Shown piece by piece: positions 20,908-30,201 of a stretch of 64,000 nucleotides of DNA. Every line of letters starts with the position of its first letter. Within the stretch, counting starts at the first letter, position 1. The position numbers and the translations under genes were made by a program. The stretch comes from Candidatus Aenigmatarchaeota archaeon. GTDB lineage: Archaea > Aenigmatarchaeota > Aenigmatarchaeia > QMZP01. The DNA lies in NCBI GenBank assembly GCA_016783545.1, contig JADHWJ010000003.1, forward strand, positions 36,174 to 100,173. The letters are read 5' to 3'. Below the pieces are notes generated by a model. The model was not told where the DNA came from. It saw only the letters and a program-made list of their open reading frames with translations, and made no database searches.

Positions 20908-22017
20908 ATGATAGATCCTCATGTTCATACAAGAGACAGAGACCAATCATATAAAGAAACAATAGAACATGGCCTTAATGTTGCTTATAGAGCTGGACTT
21001 TCTGGCATATATGCCATGCCAAATACATCACCTCCTGTAGCAGAAGAGGGAGATGTTCAAGAAGTTCTAGGTATTGCAAAAGCTGCTAACAGCAGAGTTT
21101 TTTATGGTGCGTTTATCGGAGTGACGCCTGATACTGAACAGGTGAAAAGAGCCACTGCTTCTCATAGAAGGCACTTCATACCAGAAGTTGAGCAAGGATC
21201 ATGGAGACAGGTAGGAACTGTTGGCTTGAAAATGTTTGCAGGTCGGTCTGTTGGCGACCTTACTGTAGCAGAGGAAGACCAGCAAAAAGCTGTATACAGA
21301 ACGCTGGCTAAAGAGGGTTTTGAAGGTGCTTTAGTAGTTCATTGTGAAAAAGAGGAATATATAAACTCAAGAAAATGGAATCCTGATCATCCAAGAACAC
21401 ACCCACTCGCCAGGCCAATGATAGCAGAAATAAATTCTATCGAAAACCAGATAGCTTTTGCAAAAGAAGCTGGTTATACTGGAGTATTACATATAGCGCA
21501 TGTATCAGCCCCAACATCTGTTACTGTAATTGAATCTGCAAAGGATGCTGGTATGAATATAACATGCGAACTGACATCTCACCATTGCATTCTTAGTACA
21601 AAGTCAATACCAAATGACAGAAGTGGTCTTATCTATAAGGTAAATCCGCCTATAAGAAACCAATTAGCGCAAAAAAATATGATTGGTCTCCTCAGATCAG
21701 GGGCAATTGATTGTGTAGCATCTGATCATGCTCCGCACATTATGGATGAAAAAACAGGAGTTGCTAAAAACGCTGAAGGAGAGCCGCTTTATATGTCTGG
21801 TTTTCCTGGTCTGCCGAACTGGCCTCATTTCAAAAGATATCTAGAATTAAATGGTTTTTCAGAAGTAGATATTCAAAGGGTAACTCATGATAACGTGGAA
21901 AGAATTTTTGGAATCAGAATTCCACCAATAGAATTCTCAGAAGAGCCTGATCTTGATCTTCATGGTGAATATCCAGTAGATGTCTGGGCAGATTTTAGGG
22001 AGGGTCTGTATGCCTAA
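20908..22017 (+). CDS. pyrC: Dihydroorotase
   Basis: MIDPHVHTRD; GLKMFAG; CVASDHAPH. Confidence 0.9.
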   Translation: MIDPHVHTRDRDQSYKETIEHGLNVAYRAGLSGIYAMPNTSPPVAEEGDVQEVLGIAKAANSRVFYGAFIGVTPDTEQVKRATASHRRHFIPEVEQGSWRQVGTVGLKMFAGRSVGDLTVAEEDQQKAVYRTLAKEGFEGALVVHCEKEEYINSRKWNPDHPRTHPLARPMIAEINSIENQIAFAKEAGYTGVLHIAHVSAPTSVTVIESAKDAGMNITCELTSHHCILSTKSIPNDRSGLIYKVNPPIRNQLAQKNMIGLLRSGAIDCVASDHAPHIMDEKTGVAKNAEGEPLYMSGFPGLPNWPHFKRYLELNGFSEVDIQRVTHDNVERIFGIRIPPIEFSEEPDLDLHGEYPVDVWADFREGLYA

Positions 22018-23673
22018 TTTTTTTGGTAAAGAAATATCAGGAAGCTTTACAATTCCTTCTGGAATTATAACAACAAATAGATATACAATGGGTAGGATTG
22101 CCAGGGATGTCCCTCAAGTTGGTGTAGTTATAACAAAAAGCACAAGAAAGAACCAAAGGAAGGTTATAGGGAACCAATACTTCATTGTGTTGTACCAGGA
22201 AGACCTGGAACATTTGGAAATGCTGTTGGTTTAAGAACCAAAGGTGTGGATGCTATTGTAGAAGATCTTGCTGAATTCAATTATCACGATAGATCTTTAT
22301 TGGCTTCTATTTTTGCTGATACGCCTGAAGAAATGGCCTATGTTGCTGGGAGGCTTGAACCTTTTGCAGATGCTGCTGAATTGAATTTTTCATGTAGACA
22401 CTCACCTGGACATGGAGCAACACATGGATCTCAAGCACATACCCCTACATCAATTGGGGAATTTACCAGAGCTGTAAAAAGCAGGTTTGGAAAACCAGTT
22501 ATACCAAAATTTAGTCCAAATGATTCAAACGAAGAACTAAAAGCGAAAATAAGGGCTGCTATAGATGCAGGAGCAGACGGGATATCATTGATAAATACAA
22601 TGGGCCCTGAGGTTTTTGAGATTGATGGTCACCCTGCTCTTACAAGTGATGTTGGTGGTAGTCTATCTGGTGATGGTATAAGAGAAAGAGGATTTGAATG
22701 CACAAAAATAGCTAGGGAAGAAGTTGGTCCTGACGTTCCTCTTATAGTAACGGGTGGTCTATCAACTGCTGAACATATAAGAAAATCCAGAGCACTTGGT
22801 GCAACCCTTAATGGGATAGGAACAGCTCTTGCAGGAATGAGTACATCAATATTAGCTAAATATTTTACTGCACTAGATTTTGATCTAGAAAATGGTACTA
22901 ATACAGCAGAACAATATCTAGTTTTTAACAGATCCGGGCATAAAAAATTCAGAGTTAAGGAAAATTATAAGTATACTGATGACCTAAGCATGCTTGTTCT
23001 TGATGATGGTTTTGAGATAGAACCAGGTCAATTTGTATTCACATGGCTTCCAAAAGATATGTATAGAGAAGGGGATGGCGAGAAGCCATACAGCCTTTAT
23101 GATAATGATCCAGCAACATTAGTTGTACAAAGAAGGGGAAAACTTTCAAATGTTCTTGCAAATCTTCGGCCAGGAGAAGAATTATATCTGAGGGGTCCTT
23201 GTGGAAATCCTGTAGATCTAGATATAGAAAAAGCTATTTTAGTTGGAGGTGGAACAGGAATAGCTTCTCTTCGTTCAATAGCAAGAGCTCTAGATGAAAG
23301 AGGTGTACCAACAACAAGTTTTCTTGGTGCAGTGGATCGTGATCACATATCATTTGCTGAAGAATCTTATAATTCAGGAGATGTTCGGTTTGCGACTAAT
23401 GATGGTAGCTTTGGAAGGCATGGAAATATCACAGCATATCTTTTAGATAAGATAGGAACATTAAACCTGGAACACGGTGTATTCTTTAACTGCGGACCTT
23501 CTCAGATGATAAGAAGTGCAGAGATATTTGAAGGGCGTTACGTGGGTTCGGAGAGTATGTTTTCATCAGAAGAACAAGAGACAAGCTGCGGTTATGGTCT
23601 TTGTGCTAGATGTGCAAGAGAGGATGGACTCAGAAGTTGTGTTGATGGATATTTTATGAATCCTATTTGTTGA
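22010..23673 (+). CDS. pyrD: Dihydroorotate dehydrogenase fused to PyrK-like electron transfer domain; apparent frameshift near 22134-22170
   Basis: Frame 1 MPNFFGKEISGSFTIPSGIITTNRYTMGRIARDVPQVGVVITKS then other-frame PKEGYREPILHCVVPGRPGTFGNAVGLRTKGVDAI...; C-terminal CGYGLCARC 2Fe-2S motif. Confidence 0.8.
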
Positions 23674-23878
23674 ATTTTTTGTAGGCAAGCTTTACATCAG
23701 AATCCAGTATTGTTCTTCTTCCTGCATGCCTTGCTAATTCCTCAGCATCAGCTGCAAGTTCTTTTGATATTTCTCCAACTGCTAAAGTGAACTCTTTTGT
23801 TGCTCCTTCAGACACTCTGATATTATTACTTGTTTCTTTCAATATTCTCTCAAATGTTGCCAATGGTATTTTAGCCAT
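23663..23878 (-). CDS. Archaeal histone
   Basis: Histone-fold MAKIPLATFERILKE...RTILDSDVKLAYKKF. Confidence 0.95.
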   Translation of the reverse strand: MAKIPLATFERILKETSNNIRVSEGATKEFTLAVGEISKELAADAEELARHAGRRTILDSDVKLAYKKFNK

Positions 23879-24100
23879 AAAATCACCTATTTTCCTTTTT
23901 GAATTCTTCCTTATTAATTCATTTAACTTTTAACCGTTTAAAAGGTTTTTTATCATTAAAGGTTAGAGGAAAGGTATTTAAATGTTTCTATAGTCCAAAT
24001 TAACCCATTTTTGTGTCGATTTGCTCTGAAAAACATATATAAATCAAAAAACTAATTTAATTATATTCTCTTCTAAGGGAGTGTTTATAGGAGGTTTAAT

Positions 24101-24241
24101 ATGACTCAAGGATATTGCGTTAAATGCAAGGCAAAACAGGAAATGAAAGATGCAAAAGCCGTTACACTAAAAAACGGAAGAAAAGCAACAAAAGGTGAAT
24201 GTCCAAAATGCGGCACAAAAATGTTTAGAATTGGTGGTTAA
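24101..24241 (+). CDS. 46-aa zinc-ribbon protein (DUF5679-like)
   Basis: MTQGYCVKCKAKQEMKDAKAVTLKNGRKATKGECPKCGTKMFRIGG. Confidence 0.8.
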   Translation: MTQGYCVKCKAKQEMKDAKAVTLKNGRKATKGECPKCGTKMFRIGG

Positions 24242-24419
24242 TAATATTCCACCCTTTCAATTTATTTGGTGAAAGCACTTTGTTCTTTTAGTTATGTTTT
24301 TATTCTTTTATGAAATGTCCGTTTTTACGAAAATCAGAGCCCGGAATTCTTCTGCTTTATTTGTTTTCTGGTATTATCATCAATCCAGTCCTTGTATATT
24401 GGTAGAATAATATTTTCCT

Positions 24420-24545
24420 TTATTTCTTCTTTTTCTTACCTCTTCCGAAAAAACTCAGATCTTCATGGTCTACAACCAGTTCTGAAAATGCTGCAAATGG
24501 TATTGCTATCAGAATGACAATCCCTATAACACTCCAAGTAATCAT
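24420..24545 (-). CDS. 41-aa single-TM micro-protein
   Basis: MITWSVIGIVILIAIPFAAFSELVVDHEDLSFFGRGKKKKK; ATGA overlap with upstream micro-ORF. Confidence 0.4.
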   Translation of the reverse strand: MITWSVIGIVILIAIPFAAFSELVVDHEDLSFFGRGKKKKK

Positions 24546-24646
24546 CTCTCCTGTGGAAACAACAATTGTATAAGGTCCTCTGTGATACCCATTACAAGGC
24601 CTATTATAAGAAACTCTAATAATCTATGCAGATGTTTTCTTTTCAT
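24542..24646 (-). CDS. 34-aa hydrophobic micro-protein
   Basis: MKRKHLHRLLEFLIIGLVMGITEDLIQLLFPQER; ATGA overlap with next micro-ORF. Confidence 0.35.
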   Translation of the reverse strand: MKRKHLHRLLEFLIIGLVMGITEDLIQLLFPQER

Positions 24647-24924
24647 TGGTATAGTATTGGTCTAGATGGGATAAAAGCTTAATTCAATAATTGTTTCACA
24701 AAACCAACCGACTTCTCAACATCCCTACTTTCAAGTAGGGGTTTTATTTCTGAAAATCTAAATCATAATCACCATACTAAACCACATCCAATTCCCAGAA
24801 ACTCAAATTTCCGAAAACATTTCCAGAATCAAACATTCTTTACATACCGATTTAAAGCTCTCTACGAAGGTTTCCGGAAATCCGCTCCCATTAACAATAT
24901 AAATGATCTACCCAACCTTCAAAT

Positions 24925-26052
24925 ATGAAATTAGATTTATTCGAGTTATGTTTAGCTAAGGATAATATAGATACAAGATCTTGGATTTTAGTTAGTGGTA
25001 GTGATTTAAATAAAATATTTATGGAGTTAAAAAATGAAATTCTATCCAAAATCAATGAAATTGAGTTAATAAATAAAATACTTTTCAATCTCAATATATG
25101 TATAGAATTAGTTAAATATGAAAACCCTAGAAAATTATTAAAATCTTGGATTAAAAAACAAAAACCATCAGGCTTTGACATTGCTAGTTTCACAGGAACT
25201 AGTTATGGAGATTGGAAAAAAATTGAGACCGGTAAACATTTGCCAAGTTGTCAAAAAATCAGAAAAATATCTATTCTTTTTGGCAGTCCTTCAGGGTTTA
25301 GACATAAGTGCAAAAACAATGATTTTTGTTTCAGGGCATTAGTCTGTATTTTTTCTTCATTGAATATTAATAAAAAATTCATTCCGCTTAACATTATTTT
25401 AGAAATATTAAAAATCTGGAAATGTATCTTCAATAAATCGGAATTCGAGTTTAATCAAAAGAAATTGGATATAATGAAAAATATAGATTGGTTAAAAATG
25501 AATCAGCATCGTTCTAGATCTATAAAAGCAGTGAAAAATATTGATAAAAATTTATCTAAAATTATAGGAGCGTTTGCTGCTGATGGTAATTTTTATCCTC
25601 CGGACATGATAAGATGGGAAGAAGAATATGAAGATAATATGATTGCATTATCTAGATGGTTATACTATTCATTTGGTATTGTAATTAAGGTGAAAAAATC
25701 TAATAGAGAAAGAAATAGCCACGTATTTAGGTTTCGGAATAAAATAATCTCGAGATATCTAGAAATATTCTTTAATTTCAAACCCAAGGCAAAAACTTAT
25801 TCTGTTGATGAACCAGATTGTATCAAAAAATCTTCACTTGATATAAGAAGGGGATTTGCTAAAGGTGCTTTAATGTTCGAATCTGGAGTAAATACAGATT
25901 TTAATATAACTCTTCATGTTAGAAGTAAAAAGTTTAGAGATTCTTTGGTGAATATTATTAAAACTGATACAGATGTAAAAAAATATATAGTAAAGGTTTC
26001 TACGGATTTAGAATACCTTTATCTAAGAATAAAAACAATAAACTATTGCTGA
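24925..26052 (+). CDS. LAGLIDADG homing endonuclease
   Basis: IIGAFAADGNFY and FAKGALMFESGVNTD motifs. Confidence 0.75.
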   Translation: MKLDLFELCLAKDNIDTRSWILVSGSDLNKIFMELKNEILSKINEIELINKILFNLNICIELVKYENPRKLLKSWIKKQKPSGFDIASFTGTSYGDWKKIETGKHLPSCQKIRKISILFGSPSGFRHKCKNNDFCFRALVCIFSSLNINKKFIPLNIILEILKIWKCIFNKSEFEFNQKKLDIMKNIDWLKMNQHRSRSIKAVKNIDKNLSKIIGAFAADGNFYPPDMIRWEEEYEDNMIALSRWLYYSFGIVIKVKKSNRERNSHVFRFRNKIISRYLEIFFNFKPKAKTYSVDEPDCIKKSSLDIRRGFAKGALMFESGVNTDFNITLHVRSKKFRDSLVNIIKTDTDVKKYIVKVSTDLEYLYLRIKTINYC

Positions 26053-26393
26053 ATTATTTTGAAAAAGGAACTATAAAATGGAAGAGACTAAATGAATTTA
26101 TAAATGGATTTGAAGAAACTGTTGAAAATGTAGAAGTTGCTAAAAATATACTTGATGCTTCGTATCCAAAATTAAGGAAAATTTCATTTTCAGATATAAT
26201 AGAGATTATAAAAAATAAAGAAAGTTTTGATCTATATGAAATATTGGAAAAAGTAAATTTATGTAGATCAAGTCTAGGGAAAAGGATGGAACTACTAACT
26301 CGTACAAACATTTTAATAAAGAAAAGAAGAAAAAGAAATATTTACAATTTTAATGAAAATATTAAAAAATGGAGGCTTCCAAATACTAACTAA
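26046..26393 (+). CDS. Probable C-terminal piece of the preceding endonuclease in another frame (winged-helix-like end)
   Basis: Overlapping frame; LLNYFEKGTIKWKRLNEFINGF then SSLGKRMELLTRTNILIKKRRKR. Confidence 0.5.
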   Translation: MLNYFEKGTIKWKRLNEFINGFEETVENVEVAKNILDASYPKLRKISFSDIIEIIKNKESFDLYEILEKVNLCRSSLGKRMELLTRTNILIKKRRKRNIYNFNENIKKWRLPNTN

Positions 26394-27390
26394 CCAACAA
26401 CTTTGATATTTTCTTTGGATCATATTCTTCTAAATCATTATATTCTTGTCCTGTACCTAAAAAAAGTATGGGTTTTTTCAACACGAAGGCTGCAGACATG
26501 ATAGCACCGCCCCTTGTGTCAATATCTACCTTTGTCAGTATTATAGCATCGACATTTACCATTTCGTCAAACATCCTTCCCTGGGATATTATATCATTTC
26601 CAGTTAAACTATCAAGGACTAAAATCTTCATATCGGGTTTATTAACTTTGCATATTTTTTTTAATTCGTCAGCAAGATCTTTATTAACATGGGTTCTTCC
26701 GGCAGTATCAGCCAAAACTATATCACATCTATTTGCTTCTGCATATTTTTTTGCATCAAAAACAACAGCTGCAGGATCGGCATTATACTGGTGCTTTATC
26801 ACTTTCATACCTAATTTATTGCCATGAACCTCTAGCTGTTCTTGAGCTGCACTTCTAAAAGTGTCAGCTGCAGCGAAAACAAATTTGTATTTTTTCTTTA
26901 ATTTATATGCTAGTCTCCCTATACACGTCGTTTTTCCTGCACCATTAAATCCGAGAAAAACAAATAGAGCAGGTCTTTTTTCAGATTTTGCTTTTTTAAT
27001 CACATCTTCAATTTTAATTTGTTTTTGATTTAGAACCTTAAAGACAGCATTTTCAAAACTTTCCCTTATAAACTCCTTTGCACTTGTTCTTTTGATAGGC
27101 TTTCCAGCAAACTCTTTTTTAAGATTTTCCTTCAGAAAATCTATTACTTCCAATGCAACATTTGCCTGCAAAAGCTCTGTTTCCAGATCTGTAAAAAAGT
27201 TATCTACATCTTTTTCAGTAAATTCCTTTTCAGTGACCTTTTTTGTTATTTTCTTCAAAAAACTGGTTTCTTTGGGCTTTGGTGGCTCCTTCAGCTCCAA
27301 GAATTCCTCTTTTTCTTCTATTGGTTCCTCTGCTTTTTTTGTTAATTTTTCAACAGATTCTCTGAGTTTCTTTTTCAATAATCCGAACAT
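26386..27390 (-). CDS. ftsY: Signal recognition particle receptor FtsY
   Basis: GFNGAGKTTCIGRLA; ADTFRSAAQEQL; DTAGRTHVN. Confidence 0.95.
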   Translation of the reverse strand: MFGLLKKKLRESVEKLTKKAEEPIEEKEEFLELKEPPKPKETSFLKKITKKVTEKEFTEKDVDNFFTDLETELLQANVALEVIDFLKENLKKEFAGKPIKRTSAKEFIRESFENAVFKVLNQKQIKIEDVIKKAKSEKRPALFVFLGFNGAGKTTCIGRLAYKLKKKYKFVFAAADTFRSAAQEQLEVHGNKLGMKVIKHQYNADPAAVVFDAKKYAEANRCDIVLADTAGRTHVNKDLADELKKICKVNKPDMKILVLDSLTGNDIISQGRMFDEMVNVDAIILTKVDIDTRGGAIMSAAFVLKKPILFLGTGQEYNDLEEYDPKKISKLLVS

Positions 27391-27440
27391 AATATAGATT
27401 TCACTAGAGGTTATAAAAACTTTGTTTTCAAGTATTCTCC

Positions 27441-28286
27441 ATGAATACCACAAAAAAGCTATATGAAGACGGTATAGAAAGATTACTTGGAGCCCAGGTG
27501 AATAAAAGAGAGCTTGCAAAAATCGTTAGAATTGAACTTAAAAAAAGATTTAATATTTCGGTGAAAGCTGAAACCGTGAGAAGAGCGTTTAGGAGGAGAG
27601 GTAGAACAAGGAAATATATAATAAGAATACTCGATGATATGGTAAGGGACCAGGACGAAAGGCTAATACCTGTTTATACTGGTCTTATAAGTAGAGATGC
27701 TTTGCCTGATCTTGAAGATTGTATTAAAGTCTTGCATTTTAGAAGCTATAGAGCAATAGCATGTGCAGTTGCAGAAGAGACAGGTATTCCACTTGACACC
27801 GTTATCAATAGTATAGGAAAAAAGAAAAGTTATGGATATATAAGAAGAGAGATAGTTCAATATCTCAAAGATTGGCTGGATTTGGCAAAATCTGGTGGAA
27901 AGCCAGATATAGACTCAAAATACACTGGTGTTAGAACAAGCATAATAAAATCGATGATGCGACTTCTGATTGAAAATGGAGAATATCCTACGAATATTGC
28001 TGTATGTAGATATGTTGCTAAAAAACATGGGTTACGTGCTGAAACAATATATGAAAAATATTTTCTCTGCAAAGGCGATTATGCGCCATTGGATGTATAT
28101 GAAGAGCTTAAAGAAAGAACCAAAGGAGTGAAGCTCTATGACATGACACTCGGTGGATATATGAAAGGTGATAAAATATATCACCATGTATTTGGAGTGG
28201 GTGTTGTAAAGTCTATCAGACCACAATCAATTGACGCTGAATTTGACGGTGATATGAAAAAGCTTGCTATAAACTATGAAATCTGA
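27441..28286 (+). CDS. HTH protein with C-terminal CarD/UvrD-tudor-like domain
   Basis: HTH-like N-terminus; GDKIYHHVFGVGVVKSIRPQSIDAEFDGDMKKL. Confidence 0.5.
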   Translation: MNTTKKLYEDGIERLLGAQVNKRELAKIVRIELKKRFNISVKAETVRRAFRRRGRTRKYIIRILDDMVRDQDERLIPVYTGLISRDALPDLEDCIKVLHFRSYRAIACAVAEETGIPLDTVINSIGKKKSYGYIRREIVQYLKDWLDLAKSGGKPDIDSKYTGVRTSIIKSMMRLLIENGEYPTNIAVCRYVAKKHGLRAETIYEKYFLCKGDYAPLDVYEELKERTKGVKLYDMTLGGYMKGDKIYHHVFGVGVVKSIRPQSIDAEFDGDMKKLAINYEI

Positions 28287-28335
28287 ATATTTGGGGTAGT
28301 AAAGGTTAATAAATATTAACTTGTAAAAAGGTTCT

Positions 28336-29364
28336 ATGATTGAGATACCGAGGTTGATTTTGATAGAAAAAGGGGCTATAAACAAGCTTCCTGAAGTCCT
28401 GCAAAAACTGGATATTAAAGGAAAGGCTTTGATAATTGTAGATGAAATAACAAAGGATATTGCTGGTAATAAGATAAAAGAAAGCTTGGAAGGCTCTGAT
28501 TTTGTTATGATAAAAAGTTCCAGAATGGAAGATGTCGAAACAATCAAAAAAGCTGCAGAAGGGTTTGATTGTATAATAGGTGTTGGTGGTGGCAAGATAT
28601 TGGATACCAGCAAAATGGCTGCAATGGAAACAGAAAAACCTTTCATATCATTCCCGACAGCTCCTTCGCACGATGGTATATGTTCAGAGAATGTCTCTTT
28701 AACCGTTGATGGAAAATACCAATCATTAAAGGCAAGAGTTCCTTTTGCATTAGTAGCTGATATTGATATAATAAAAAAAGCTCCATATAGAATGATTGCA
28801 TCTGGGGCAGCAGATCTTGTTGCAAAATATACAGCAAATTTTGATTGGAAGCTTGCAAAGGATAAGCAAAACGAAGAATACAATGATTATGCAGCAGAGC
28901 TTGCATTAGCTTCTGCAAAGATTGTCAAAGATAATGCAAATGATATAAAAAATCTTACTGATAATGGTATAAAGAACCTTGTATGGGGCCTGGTTATATC
29001 AGGCATTTCAATGTCAATGATAAGTAGCTCAAGACCTGGTTCAGGTGCTGAGCATATGTTTTCTCATGCTTTGGATGCACTATGTTCTGAAAAGGGTATA
29101 AAAGGCGCTCTACACGGCGAACAGTGTGGATTTGGTTCCATATTAATGGGACATCATCAAGGAGAGAACTGGGGGGAAACCAAGGAACTTTTGGAAAAAA
29201 TCGGGGCACCTACAACTGCCAAGGATTTGGGCATTGAAGAAGAGATACTAATTGAAGCGCTGTTAAATGCAAAGAACATAAGGGATAGATATACCATCCT
29301 GGATGAAAAACCATTAGACAGGGAGAAAGCAAGGGAGATATTAATAAAAACAGGAGTTATTTAG
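28336..29364 (+). CDS. egsA: sn-Glycerol-1-phosphate dehydrogenase
   Basis: GVGGGKILDTSKMAA; FPTAPSHDGICSE; GEQCGFGSILM. Confidence 0.9.
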   Translation: MIEIPRLILIEKGAINKLPEVLQKLDIKGKALIIVDEITKDIAGNKIKESLEGSDFVMIKSSRMEDVETIKKAAEGFDCIIGVGGGKILDTSKMAAMETEKPFISFPTAPSHDGICSENVSLTVDGKYQSLKARVPFALVADIDIIKKAPYRMIASGAADLVAKYTANFDWKLAKDKQNEEYNDYAAELALASAKIVKDNANDIKNLTDNGIKNLVWGLVISGISMSMISSSRPGSGAEHMFSHALDALCSEKGIKGALHGEQCGFGSILMGHHQGENWGETKELLEKIGAPTTAKDLGIEEEILIEALLNAKNIRDRYTILDEKPLDREKAREILIKTGVI

Positions 29365-29392
29365 CTTTTTAAACATATTTCTAAGAGATAGT

Positions 29393-30172
29393 ATGAAAGT
29401 CTTTGAATATATAAAAGAGAAGAGAAAAATCACACCTCTACATTTTACACTCATAGATCCTGATAAGCAGAGCCCTGAACAGGCAGGAGAATTTGCAAAA
29501 AAGGCAAAAGAATCTGGTTCAGATGCCATAATGATAGGCGGCTCACAGCCTGATCTGCTTATGTATCTAGATGAAACTGTTAAAGAAGTGAAGAAACGTG
29601 TTGGAGACATCCCTGTTATACTTTTCCCATTTTCCCATTCAGCGCTTTCAAAACACGCAGATGCTGTGTTCTTTATGAGTCTTTTGAATTCCAGATCAAC
29701 ACAATACATAATAGAGGAACAGATGAGGGGTTCTGTTGTCATTGCAAAACATGCAATTGAACCGCTTTCAATGGCATACCTGATAATAGAATCTGGAAAA
29801 CCAACATCAGCTGAATTTGGTGGAGATGCAAAGCCCATCCCAAGAAAAAAGCCGGAATTTGCGGTTGGCTATGCACTTGCTGCAAGATATTTTGGCATGA
29901 AATTTGTTTATTTGGAAGGTGGCTCTGGTGCTGAAAAACCGGTCACAACAAAAATGGTTGCAATGGTTAAAAAAGCTGTTGGGGAAGATGTTTTTGTTAT
30001 TGTTGGTGGTGGTATAAGGGATTCTGAAACAGCAAAATCATTAGCAAGCGCAGGTGCGGATATTTTCGTTACTGGAACAATAGGTGAAGAAGATCCTGAA
30101 AAATTCAAAGAGATAATAAAGTCTATAAAAGAGGGTTCTATAACAAACCTTGACGATTACGTTACACATTAG
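29393..30172 (+). CDS. Geranylgeranylglyceryl phosphate synthase
   Basis: HFTLIDPDKQ; YLEGGSGAEKPV; VGGGIRDSETA. Confidence 0.9.
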   Translation: MKVFEYIKEKRKITPLHFTLIDPDKQSPEQAGEFAKKAKESGSDAIMIGGSQPDLLMYLDETVKEVKKRVGDIPVILFPFSHSALSKHADAVFFMSLLNSRSTQYIIEEQMRGSVVIAKHAIEPLSMAYLIIESGKPTSAEFGGDAKPIPRKKPEFAVGYALAARYFGMKFVYLEGGSGAEKPVTTKMVAMVKKAVGEDVFVIVGGGIRDSETAKSLASAGADIFVTGTIGEEDPEKFKEIIKSIKEGSITNLDDYVTH

Positions 30173-30201
30173 CTTTTTAAACATTATATTAATTTCTAAA
30201 T

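Noticed and set aside
24723-24740. CCCTACTT-TC-AAGTAGGG hairpin followed by T-rich DNA
   Set aside because: Looks like a terminator, but no gene ends nearby and archaeal termination rarely depends on hairpins; not claimed.
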